Assembly (NCBI RefSeq): GCF_001514235.1
Contig: NZ_KQ948929.1
Location: 485,566-549,565 of the forward strand
Origin: Streptomyces caeruleatus
GTDB taxonomy: Bacteria > Actinomycetota > Actinomycetes > Streptomycetales > Streptomycetaceae
Direction: 5' to 3'
DNA length: 64,000 nt
Shown here piece after piece: positions 56,601 to 64,000 of the stretch. The notes below the pieces were generated by a model. It was not told the origin of the DNA. It saw only the letters and a list, made by a program, of their open reading frames with translations, and did not search any database. Position numbers and translations under genes: made by a program. Position 1 is the first letter of the stretch. Every line of letters begins with the position of its first letter.

Positions 56601-57545
56601 TCACAGCGCCCCGCGCCGGACGAGGATCCCGAGCACGACCAGTCCGGGAGCCAGCGGCAGCCACACCGTCAGCAGCCGGTAGCCGAGCACGGCGGAGGCG
56701 GCGCCCGTGGCCGGTGCGCCGGCCGTGGTGAGCGCGAACACCAGGACGGCGTCGAGGGAGCCGAGGCCTCCCGGGGTGGGCAGCAGGGCGGCCGCGGTGC
56801 TCGCGGCGAGGTAGAGCAGGGCGACCCGGGCCGGCGGCAGGGGCAGGGCGACCGCCCGGGTGACGGCGATCAGCACGGCGCAGTGCAGCGTCACGAAGGC
56901 CAGCGATCCGCCCCACAGGGCGGCGGCCCGGGCGGGTCGCGCGTGGAGGGCTCCGACATACGTCCGTACGGCCATCAGAGCCCGTCGGCACCAGACCCGC
57001 AGCGGGCCGGTGACCAGCACGATCGCGCCGGCGGCCAGCGCGCACGAGGCGAGCAGGAAGCCCCCGCCGATCTGCGGGACGTGCAGGATTCCGGGGCAGG
57101 CGGCGAAGAGTACGGCGAGCAGGGCGCCGCGTACGAGCGCGCCGGCCGTGCCCTTGACCACGACCGCGGTGGCGGCGTCGGCGATCGGTATGCCGCAGCG
57201 CATGAGGAAGCGCAGGTTCACCGTGCCGGCGCCGAGACCCACGGGCAGCACGTGGTTGGCGGCGGAGCCGGCGAACTGCCCGGCCACGAGCCGCCCGGGT
57301 GACAGACGGCAGGGCACCGCGCCCTGTTGGGCGAGCGCCGAGCAGGGCCAGGTGGCGAGGGTGGCCAGGGCGGCCGCGAGCAGCCAGCCCCGGTCGGCGA
57401 CGGTGAGCCGCACCGCGCCCGTCTCCAGCACCGGCCAGTGCCGCCGGGCCAGGCAGAGCACGGCTGTCAGGACGACGAGGGTGAGCGCGGCATGCCAGTA
57501 CGCGCGTCGGCGCCGGGGTGCGTCGAGGAGGTGCTCCGACGTCAT
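56601..57545 (-). CDS. Lysylphosphatidylglycerol-synthase-TM-like membrane protein
   Basis: This 314-residue protein has about eight membrane helices and motifs of the UPF0104/LPG-synthase transmembrane family (LPVGLGAGTVNLRFLMRCGI, LLPTPGGLGSLDAVLVFALT). Members help transfer lipids or lipid-linked groups across the membrane. Its ATG at 57545 overlaps the stop of the glycosyltransferase gene upstream as ATGA, so the two are translationally coupled and probably work on one lipid-linked product. Confidence 0.75.
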   Translation of the reverse strand: MTSEHLLDAPRRRRAYWHAALTLVVLTAVLCLARRHWPVLETGAVRLTVADRGWLLAAALATLATWPCSALAQQGAVPCRLSPGRLVAGQFAGSAANHVLPVGLGAGTVNLRFLMRCGIPIADAATAVVVKGTAGALVRGALLAVLFAACPGILHVPQIGGGFLLASCALAAGAIVLVTGPLRVWCRRALMAVRTYVGALHARPARAAALWGGSLAFVTLHCAVLIAVTRAVALPLPPARVALLYLAASTAAALLPTPGGLGSLDAVLVFALTTAGAPATGAASAVLGYRLLTVWLPLAPGLVVLGILVRRGAL

Positions 57546-59041
57546 TGCGGTCCGCCCGCGCCCGGCGCCGGGGCGACGCGGACCTCCAGGCCGTCGAGGC
57601 GGTGGAGTTCCCAGTCGCGGGCGTACCGGGGCGGTGTGGCGCCGGGATCGCTGAGGGCGCCGACCGGGATCCGGCGGGCGGTGCGCAGGATGTCGGCCTT
57701 GGTGGTGTTGGCGTTGTGGCCGCTGACCGCCCCGGAGTCACAGCCGGTGTAGTAGCCGACCGGGATGGCCTCGTGCCCGGTCAGCAGGCAGGGCGGGCGC
57801 ACGCCGAGGCGGTGGAGGGCGGCGGCGGAGCGGGACCAGGCCTCGCGGCCCGCGGTGGTGCGGTCCACGGTGCGGTCCAGGACGACGTACTGCACGGCCA
57901 GGTGTCCGGCCAGGCCGAGCGCGATCACGGCGGCCGGCACCGGGCGCCAGCGGCCGTTCGGCCTGGTGGCCAGGTGGAGCAGCGCGTCCGCGACGGGGAT
58001 GGAAAGCAGCGCGTAGGCGGGCAGAAGGAAGCGGGGCGCCGCGTATCCGATCATGAACAGGTACGGGAAGGCGGCCGTGGCGGCGCAGGCCAGGGTGACC
58101 AGGGTGCGGGTGGTGCGGCCGGCGAGGACCGCGACCGCCAGTCCGCAGACGGCGAGCAGCGGGAGCATGAACCACCAGGCGTAGACGACCGGGGTGGGCA
58201 TCTCCCCGTCGCAGGGCCGGCACAGGGCGTTGCCGACCAGGCTGCGCAGTTGGTCGTCGACGGCGAAGTTCCAGCCCAAATCGCCCTGGATGCGGGAGGC
58301 CTGGTTCAGCCGCTCGCGCAGTCCGCCGTAGCTGACGAACGCCTCGACGACCCACTGGAGGCCACCGGCCACCAGGCCCGCGGCGAGGACGCCCGCGAGC
58401 CGCCAGTGCCGTACCGCCACCGCGAGCACGAGCAGCGGCAGTGCCACCCAGACGGCGTCGGTGGGCCGCATCCAGGCCATGAGCGCGGCGCCCGCCAGGA
58501 CACCCCACAGGGCCCGTCGGTCGAAGCGGTCCACGCGCGCCCGCAGGAAGCAGGCGACGCAGACCAGGGCGCCGAAGGCGACCCACAGGTTGGGCATGGC
58601 CTGCGGGCCGTAGAAGAGGGTCACCCACAGGGTGGCGAAGAGGGCTGCCGCGCCGGCCAGGACGCGTGGCGGGAACAGTCCGCGCCAGGCGCGCAGGGCC
58701 AGGTACAGGCCGAGTCCGGACAGGACGGCGAGGTAGACGCGCAGCAGCGGTGTGGAGGACGACCAGGAGGCGACGGGCCACACCAGCAGCGGGACGCCAC
58801 GCGCGCGTGGTGCGCTGAAGAACGCGGCCGGAGCGTCGCCGCCGACCTGGCTCACGTACACGACCTCGTCCCAGCCGAGGCCGATCGAAGGCCCTACGAG
58901 CAGGAGTTGGGCGAGCGTGAAGGCGCCGGCCACCGCCGCGAGCTGGCCCCGGCCGGGTGCCTGCCACGACGACCGTCCGGACAGGAACGCCTCGTCGCGC
59001 CGGCCCATGCTCACGACCATGGGCTTCGTGCCGTGCGCCAT
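57542..59041 (-). CDS. Membrane glycosyltransferase, GT39/ArnT-like
   Basis: This 499-residue protein has about 11-12 membrane helices and an early extracytoplasmic acidic loop (GLGWDEVVYVSQVGG) as in GT-C transferases that use polyprenyl-phosphate sugars. The C-terminal part is soluble and extracytoplasmic (PPRYARDWELHRLDGLEVRV). GGGAGGGGCGGACG before the ATG is a good ribosome site. Coupled to the flippase-like gene downstream. Acceptor unknown. Confidence 0.78.
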   Translation of the reverse strand: MAHGTKPMVVSMGRRDEAFLSGRSSWQAPGRGQLAAVAGAFTLAQLLLVGPSIGLGWDEVVYVSQVGGDAPAAFFSAPRARGVPLLVWPVASWSSSTPLLRVYLAVLSGLGLYLALRAWRGLFPPRVLAGAAALFATLWVTLFYGPQAMPNLWVAFGALVCVACFLRARVDRFDRRALWGVLAGAALMAWMRPTDAVWVALPLLVLAVAVRHWRLAGVLAAGLVAGGLQWVVEAFVSYGGLRERLNQASRIQGDLGWNFAVDDQLRSLVGNALCRPCDGEMPTPVVYAWWFMLPLLAVCGLAVAVLAGRTTRTLVTLACAATAAFPYLFMIGYAAPRFLLPAYALLSIPVADALLHLATRPNGRWRPVPAAVIALGLAGHLAVQYVVLDRTVDRTTAGREAWSRSAAALHRLGVRPPCLLTGHEAIPVGYYTGCDSGAVSGHNANTTKADILRTARRIPVGALSDPGATPPRYARDWELHRLDGLEVRVAPAPGAGGPQ

Positions 59042-59173
59042 CGTCCGCCCCTCCCGGGAACCAGGAAACCGATGAAAAGATCGAAAACACGGACAAGCTA
59101 ACCCGCATGGGACAGGCGTGCAGTGTGATGTTCGGCCAGGTGCCTGAGCGGGGGGGGTGACACACTCTGGTGT

Positions 59174-59833
59174 GTGGCCCTGACCTTCGACGATCTCCTC
59201 GCCCGCGCCCGGTCCCTCCCCCGCGACGGCCGTCGTGCCGTCCTCGGTGTCGCCGGCAGCCCCGGCGCGGGCAAGACGACGCTCGCCGAGCATCTGGTGC
59301 GGGAGCTGAACGGTCGCGGGGACCCTTGGGTCGCGCATGTGCCCATGGACGGCTTCCATCTGGCCGACGTCGAGCTGGACCGGCTCGGACGCCGGGACCG
59401 CAAGGGCGCGCCGGACACCTTCGACGCGGCGGGGTACGCGGCGCTGCTGCGGCGTCTGCGCGAGGAGGCCGACGGCGACATCGTGTACGCGCCCGGTTTC
59501 GAGCGGGTGCTGGAGCAGCCGATCGCCGGGGCCGTTCCGGTGGAGCCGGCCGCCCGGCTGGTGGTGACCGAGGGGAACTACCTGTTGCTGGACACGGGGG
59601 CGTGGGCCCGGGTGCGGCCGCAGCTGGACGAGGTGTGGTTCTGCGAGGCCGACGAGGCGGAGCGGGTCCGTCGCCTGATCGCCCGTCACGAGGAGTTCGG
59701 CAAGGCGCGCGACCAGGCGGTGGCCTGGGTGCTGGGCTCCGACCAGCGCAACGCCGACCTGGTCGCCGCGACCCGGGACCGGGCCGACCTGGTGGTGCCG
59801 GCCACGGCCCTGCTGAGCAGAGAGCGCCTATGA
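59174..59833 (+). CDS. Nucleoside/sugar kinase of the P-loop uridine-kinase type
   Basis: This 219-residue protein has Walker A VAGSPGAGKTTLAEHL, the PMDGFHLADVELDRLG and KGAPDTFDAAGY motifs, VTEGNYLLLD and a lid with RLIARHEEFGK. This pattern fits the PRK/uridine kinase-like group (often annotated as nucleoside or fructose kinase). The GTG at 59174 has no ribosome site. The end overlaps the convergent gene by 6 bp. Confidence 0.8.
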   Translation: MALTFDDLLARARSLPRDGRRAVLGVAGSPGAGKTTLAEHLVRELNGRGDPWVAHVPMDGFHLADVELDRLGRRDRKGAPDTFDAAGYAALLRRLREEADGDIVYAPGFERVLEQPIAGAVPVEPAARLVVTEGNYLLLDTGAWARVRPQLDEVWFCEADEAERVRRLIARHEEFGKARDQAVAWVLGSDQRNADLVAATRDRADLVVPATALLSRERL

Positions 59834-61663
59834 CGCCTTGAGCGCGAGCTCCGGCTCCCCGTGTGCGTCGCCCGCCGTCTCGCCGAGCACGGCGGTGAAG
59901 GCCTCGGTGCGGACCTTCAGCCGCGCACCGTCGCGTTCGACGGTCAGTGCGCCGAACGGCCCCAACTCCCCGTAGCGTACGGCGAAGACGTGCAGGTCCT
60001 CCGGGCCGCCGGGGGCCGGTTCGGCCTCCAGTGCCGTCGAGCCGACCAGGTGCAGCCAGCCCTCGTCGGGGTTGCCGTAGCCGCGCGGGTCGGCCGCCAG
60101 GGCGAAGGCCGCCTCCTCCTGGGTCCGGTCCGCGCGGGCGTCGAAGTGGTCCACGCCGTCCGACTCGGGGTGCGTCAGCCGCAGTGCGCCGGCCGACGTG
60201 ACCTCGCCCTGCGCCGTCCTGCGCACACGGTCGCCGTCGTCGGCGGCGTAAGGCAGCCCGGCGAGCAGGTACGGCGTGCCGGGGAGCCGTTCCACCGCGA
60301 CGGTCAGCCACAGGCGGGTGCCGTCGGTGACGTACAGGGACCGCACATGGCGCAGGACGTGGTCGCGGCCGACGACCGGCTTGGTGACCAGCTTGGCCGT
60401 CAGGCCGTCGGCGCGGACGTCCCGGACGCGTACCTCGCCCATCGGGCGGCAGAACAGGAAGCCGTCCGTCACCGGGCCGAAGCCGTGCTGCCGGTTCACC
60501 GCCGCCGGGAGGTAGTACGTGCCGGCCGCCTCGACCAGCGACGGGGTCATACGGTCGTCGAAGGCCACCGAGACCGTGCCCGCCCGCAGTTGGTGGCGGG
60601 CCGGGAGCGGCGAGGGGCTCCGGTGCCAGCGGGTGGTGTCCTGGGTCTGCCAGACGAGCATCCAGGCGAAGTGACCGTCGACCCCGCCGTCCGCCTTGAC
60701 CGCGTGCCGGCCCCACCGGGAGTCGCCCCGGTAGCGGCCGAGGTCGGACCCGATGCGCCGGCTGAAGTAGCGCAGGCCCAGGACCGACTCGAAGCCGCTG
60801 TGCTGCTCGCTGTAGCGGGGGCCGCCGTTGTCGAAGCCGCCGACGGTGAGCCGGGCGTCGATGTAGCGGGCGAGCGCGTCGCCGTCCTCGGCGAAGATCC
60901 GCTCGCCGCTGACCCGGTAAGCCTGGGCGAGGAAGGACAGGGAGATCGGGCCGTAGTTGTTGTCGTAGGCACCGCCGTGCTCGGGCGGCAGCAGCGCGCC
61001 CCGGTCCGCGACGCGGTGGGCGCGGATCTTGTCGGCGTACAGGGCGAGGGCCCGCGCACGCACCTGCTCGCCCTTGCCCGGCGGGAGGTGGCGGGCCAGC
61101 ATCAGCCCGCCGACGACGCAGCCGATGGCCTGGTTGCCGGCCTCCTGCGGGTTGAAGAAGGTCGCCTCGGTCAGCCAGCGCCAGTAGCCGTGCGCGACGT
61201 CGAGCAGTTCGGTGCGCTGCTCGCCCTCGACGAGTCCTTCCGCCAGGTCCAGGACGTTGACGGCCTGCAGGAGCGCCCACACGGTGCTCGGCCAGTCGCC
61301 GATGGGGTGGGCGCCGGGGGCGAGGGTGTAGCGGGCGTACGGCAGGGCCGAGTGACGGGCCCGCAGGTTCGGGTAGCCGGGGTTGTCCTCGGTGTAGACC
61401 CGCTCGCGCAGATGGAAGGCGAGGCTGCGGCGCACCGCCTCCGGCAGCCGCGGGTCCCGGCCGCGCTGCCAGGCGAGGGCGAGGAGTGAGGTGATGCCGA
61501 GGGAGGTGTCGCCGATGTCGTCGACGCAGTCCGGGTGCTCCAGGTTGCCCTCCGGCGTGAGCCGGGCCAGGGCCTGCTCGACGACGTCGGCGAGGACCGC
61601 GTCGTACGCCTCCGGGGTGTCGGGGAGGTCGTGCAGCGGGCCGAGTTGGCGAGGGAGGTGCAC
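59828..61663 (-). CDS. Probable toroid-fold polysaccharide-degrading enzyme
   Basis: This 611-residue protein has an N-terminal helical half with many aromatic-rich motifs (GDTSLGITSLLALAWQRGRD, GAYDNNYGPISLSFLAQAYR, GFDNGGPRYSEQHSGFESVL) consistent with an alpha/alpha toroid, and a beta-rich C-terminal half. This layout is shared by polysaccharide lyases and some glycoside hydrolases. No family can be assigned. No signal peptide, so it acts inside on imported oligosaccharides. The GTG at 61663 follows AAGGACTG, which is the end of the previous gene. It lies downstream of a sugar permease gene in one operon. Confidence 0.65.
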   Translation of the reverse strand: MHLPRQLGPLHDLPDTPEAYDAVLADVVEQALARLTPEGNLEHPDCVDDIGDTSLGITSLLALAWQRGRDPRLPEAVRRSLAFHLRERVYTEDNPGYPNLRARHSALPYARYTLAPGAHPIGDWPSTVWALLQAVNVLDLAEGLVEGEQRTELLDVAHGYWRWLTEATFFNPQEAGNQAIGCVVGGLMLARHLPPGKGEQVRARALALYADKIRAHRVADRGALLPPEHGGAYDNNYGPISLSFLAQAYRVSGERIFAEDGDALARYIDARLTVGGFDNGGPRYSEQHSGFESVLGLRYFSRRIGSDLGRYRGDSRWGRHAVKADGGVDGHFAWMLVWQTQDTTRWHRSPSPLPARHQLRAGTVSVAFDDRMTPSLVEAAGTYYLPAAVNRQHGFGPVTDGFLFCRPMGEVRVRDVRADGLTAKLVTKPVVGRDHVLRHVRSLYVTDGTRLWLTVAVERLPGTPYLLAGLPYAADDGDRVRRTAQGEVTSAGALRLTHPESDGVDHFDARADRTQEEAAFALAADPRGYGNPDEGWLHLVGSTALEAEPAPGGPEDLHVFAVRYGELGPFGALTVERDGARLKVRTEAFTAVLGETAGDAHGEPELALKAS

Positions 61664-61668
61664 GGGAA

Positions 61669-63390
61669 TCAGTCCTTCATGCCTGGGACGGTCGAGGCGC
61701 GCAGTGTGAGGGTCAGTGTCTGCGGTCCGTGCCCACCGAGGTAGACGCGATTGCCGGTCGTCGCGTCGGTGCCGCCGGCCACGGTGTAGTCCTGGCCCGG
61801 GTCGTAGCGCAGGACGTCGGTCCGGTCCGGCCCGGCGAGCGGCTCGCCCGTCTCGACGGCGGCCTCCACCCGGATCTCGTCGTCGCCGACGCGGTAGGTC
61901 ATCGGCCCGGTCGTCAGGCACCAGCGTCCGTCGCCGAGCGGTACGGCGCCCTGCGGCTCGCCGCCCGGCCGGAAGGTCAGTTCGAGGGCCCAGGACACCG
62001 GGGGGCCGCTGATGTCGATCCGCAGGTCGGCTCCGTCCTCGCGCAGGTCGACCTCGACCCTGGTCGTGTGGGAGACCTCGTCCTGAGGGCGGTCCGGGAA
62101 GGCCATGGACGCGGAGAAGCGGCCCTCGTCCACCAGGCGGTAGGCGCCGTCGTCGCGCCGGTGGTCCTTCGGGAGCGGCTGGTAGTAGGCGGTGGTGAGG
62201 CTCTGGGTGAGCCGGTAGCGGTGGTCGGCGAGCCGTTCCATGTCGGCGGCGCGGAACGGGCCCAGGTCGAAGAAGCCGCGCGAGAGGCGGACCGCGTCGA
62301 GGACGGCGTCCCCGGCGAACAGGCGCAGGAAGGTGGGGTTGCAGGCGAGACCCGAGCGGATGCGCCGGTGCTCGGGCACGTCGGAGCCGCCGTACACCAC
62401 GGTGTGCGCGGTGGCCGAGGCGTGGTGCGCGAGGCGTGCGGTGCTGAGGTACCGCTCGCGCGGGAGCCTCTCCGCGTGCGGGGACGGCAGTTCGCGGCTC
62501 AGGTCCGGGGTGAGGAGGGTCTGGGCGAGCAGGTCGGGGTCGTCGATGCCGGCGGCGGCCGCCAGCCGTGCCGCCCGGGCGAAGTCGCCCCGGCCGGTGC
62601 GGATCGCGAGGAGCCGGTAGTGCGGCAGGTAGGGCCACAGGGCGAACGAGAGCTTCTGGTCCTGTCGGCGCGAGTGGAGGGTCTCCACCGTGCCGTCCGG
62701 TCGGATCAGGTCCAGGGTGGTGGCGAGGTTGCGTTCGACGGCGGCCGACAGGTCGGTCCGGCCGAGCGCCTCGGCCAGCAGGAGCAGCGCGGGGTTGGTC
62801 ACGATGGACGCGTAGACGGCGCTGCGTTCCGAGTACAGGCCCTCCGCGTCGATGTCGACGCCCTCGGCGAGCCACTCCTCGACGCGGTCGAGGAGCCGGT
62901 CGTCGGGGAAGGAACGGTGCAGCCGGGCGAGGGCCGCGCTCAGCTCCCAGCGGTGGTTCGGGGTGTGCACGCCACCGGTCAGGAGACTGGCGGTGGCGGC
63001 GCCGGCGATCTCGGCGAGCCCGGCCGTCGCCTCGGCCAGCTCCGGTCCCGCGTCGGCGGCGAGGACATACGCGTCGCACACGTCGTTGACGGTGAACGCG
63101 GAGTCCGGCGGTGACTGGACGTTGTCGCCGCCCGCGAAGAGGCCGGAGCGCGTCTGCACGGCCCGCAGGGCGCGCAGGTGGGTCAGCGCGGCGGCGACCG
63201 CCTGTCCGCTGCCGTGCAGTGCCGAGTCCGGGGAACGGTATGCCGCGATCAGGGTTTTCACCCGCCGCGCCAGACCGCGGTGCGGCACACCGGCGGGTTC
63301 CTCGTCGGGGGCAGCCGCCAGCGGGGCGGCCGTCCGGTCGGCGGCACGGGCCGCCGACCGGACGAACTCGTGGTCGAGCGGGGTGGGCAA
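61669..63390 (-). CDS. Probable heparinase-II/III-like or toroid-fold lyase
   Basis: This 573-residue protein has an alpha-helical N-terminal half with TPNHRWELSAALARLHRSFP and GLYSERSAVYASIVTNPALL, recalling the active-site NHRW-type motifs of alpha/alpha-toroid lyases, and a beta-sandwich C terminus with VSHTTRVEVDLREDGADLRI. It may cleave or trim an acidic or modified oligosaccharide (inference, low confidence). The TTG start at 63390 is preceded by AAGGACTGATC, which also encodes the end of the permease. No signal peptide. Confidence 0.6.
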   Translation of the reverse strand: MPTPLDHEFVRSAARAADRTAAPLAAAPDEEPAGVPHRGLARRVKTLIAAYRSPDSALHGSGQAVAAALTHLRALRAVQTRSGLFAGGDNVQSPPDSAFTVNDVCDAYVLAADAGPELAEATAGLAEIAGAATASLLTGGVHTPNHRWELSAALARLHRSFPDDRLLDRVEEWLAEGVDIDAEGLYSERSAVYASIVTNPALLLLAEALGRTDLSAAVERNLATTLDLIRPDGTVETLHSRRQDQKLSFALWPYLPHYRLLAIRTGRGDFARAARLAAAAGIDDPDLLAQTLLTPDLSRELPSPHAERLPRERYLSTARLAHHASATAHTVVYGGSDVPEHRRIRSGLACNPTFLRLFAGDAVLDAVRLSRGFFDLGPFRAADMERLADHRYRLTQSLTTAYYQPLPKDHRRDDGAYRLVDEGRFSASMAFPDRPQDEVSHTTRVEVDLREDGADLRIDISGPPVSWALELTFRPGGEPQGAVPLGDGRWCLTTGPMTYRVGDDEIRVEAAVETGEPLAGPDRTDVLRYDPGQDYTVAGGTDATTGNRVYLGGHGPQTLTLTLRASTVPGMKD

Positions 63391-63392
63391 GA

Positions 63393-64000
63393 TCAGTCCT
63401 TCAGGCCGGCGTTGATGTCGGCGTTCATGACGTACTTCTGGAACACCAGGAAGACGATGATCAGCGGGATCATGGAGATGACCGATCCGCCCAGCAGCAC
63501 CGACCAGTTGATGTTCTGCGCGCCGACGAGGCTCTGGATGCCGATCTGCACGGTGAACTTGTCGGGGTCGTTGAGCATCAGCAGCGGCCAGATGTAGTCG
63601 TTCCAGCGCCACTGGAACGACAGGATGGCGAGCGTCAGCATGATGGGCCGGGAGACCGGCACCATGATCCTCAGGAAGATCGACAGCTCTTTCGCGCCGT
63701 CGATGCGGGCGGCCTCGATGAGCTCGTCGGGGACCGTCAGGAAGAACTGGCGGAACATGAAGCAGCCGGTCGCGGTAAGCACGGCCGGGAGGATGATGCC
63801 GGCGAGCGAGTTGTACAGGCCGAGGTCACGGACCACGAGGAACTGCGGGGCGAGCATGACCTCGGACGGCAGCATCGTGGTGGCCAGGATGCCGACGAAG
63901 AAGACCTTGAGCCATTTGTTGTCGTACTTGGCCAGCGCGTACCCGGTGCAGCAGCTGACTCCCACCGTGAGGATCGTCGCGATCACACACACGATGGTCG
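63393..64000 (-). CDS. Sugar ABC transporter permease (MalG type), truncated by the window edge
   Basis: About 202 C-terminal residues of a sugar ABC permease are visible, with helices TILTVGVSCCTGYALAKYDN, the EAA loop LIEAARIDGAKELSIFLRIM and the end VFQKYVMNADINAGLKD. Typical members have 270-310 residues, so the N terminus lies beyond 64000. It leads an operon with the two toroid-type genes downstream; the rest of the importer should be just outside the window. The bases AAGGACTGA form its last codons and the next gene's ribosome site. Confidence 0.87.
   Translation of the reverse strand, partial: TIVCVIATILTVGVSCCTGYALAKYDNKWLKVFFVGILATTMLPSEVMLAPQFLVVRDLGLYNSLAGIILPAVLTATGCFMFRQFFLTVPDELIEAARIDGAKELSIFLRIMVPVSRPIMLTLAILSFQWRWNDYIWPLLMLNDPDKFTVQIGIQSLVGAQNINWSVLLGGSVISMIPLIIVFLVFQKYVMNADINAGLKD

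Noticed and set aside
59041..61280. Very long leftward open frame across 57.7-61.3 kb
   Set aside because: Low-complexity translation, out of frame with the well-supported glycosyltransferase and toroid genes; an artefact of GC skew.
1..64000. tRNA, rRNA, riboswitch, prophage or integrase
   Set aside because: No cloverleaf, conserved rRNA segment, known riboswitch core, integrase or transposase motif was recognised on either strand.

Overview
The window is a contiguous piece of a high-GC actinomycete chromosome, almost certainly Streptomyces. Evidence: strong third-position GC bias, several GTG and TTG starts, paired SigB/SigF-type sigma factors with many RsbW-like ATPases and SpoIIE-type phosphatases, a GH46 chitosanase and a GH64 glucanase with twin-arginine-type leaders, sugar ABC operons lacking their own ATPase, a proteasome beta subunit, and a short intergenic repeat that I recognise from Streptomyces. 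No rRNA, tRNA, CRISPR array, insertion sequence or phage gene was seen. Both ends fall inside longer context; the last gene runs off the right edge.

Layout. 0.3-5.3 kb: a stress-signalling block with two divergent SigB/SigF-family sigma factors, three small HATPase (anti-sigma-like) proteins, a DUF5133 protein and a tiny Cys-rich protein. 5.5-7.9 kb: an ABC exporter and a MarR regulator. 8.0-10.35 kb: a patchwork of five broken genes (TPP enzyme, Rieske oxygenase tail, SDR, methyltransferase, phosphatase/ATPase tail) joined by deletions. 10.4-17.8 kb: a TPR protein and two large multidomain SpoIIE-family phosphatases. 18-22 kb: chitosanase, ferredoxin-NADP reductase, DUF1152 protein, secreted lamin-tail protein. 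22.3-27.7 kb: hypothetical proteins, a two-gene graspetide (ATP-grasp RiPP) locus, a membrane protein and a GlxA-type regulator. 27.7-30.8 kb: a second broken catabolic remnant (VOC dioxygenase fused to an acyl-CoA synthetase scrap) with its surviving divergent TetR gene, another TetR and an NmrA-like protein.

30.9-42.2 kb is a carbohydrate region: a GT4 glycosyltransferase pair, a GH36 alpha-galactosidase, a divergent LacI regulator with two perfect palindromic operators, an approximately 20-bp tandem-repeat array, a three-gene sugar ABC importer and a secreted clan-A glycoside hydrolase with carbohydrate-binding domains. 42.3-47.5 kb: a second ABC exporter, an oxidoreductase, an SDR, a truncated AraC gene and a GNAT protein. 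47.9-52.9 kb: GH64 beta-1,3-glucanase behind twin LacI-type operators, a small conserved protein, a sulfite-oxidase-like molybdoenzyme, a soluble transhydrogenase and a DUF5709 protein. 53.2-59.8 kb: an amino-acid permease, an orphan PrcB-type proteasome subunit, a translationally coupled membrane glycosyltransferase/flippase-like pair and a kinase. 59.8-64 kb: the distal part of a sugar ABC operon encoding two toroid-type polysaccharide-degradation candidates.

The most notable observations are the gene-remnant mosaics, the compact graspetide locus without a neighbouring methyltransferase, the LacI gene whose second operator overlaps its own first codons on a probably leaderless transcript, the approximately 20-bp iteron-like array, and the orphan but catalytically complete PrcB paralogue. 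All functional calls are from reading the sequence; no database search was run.
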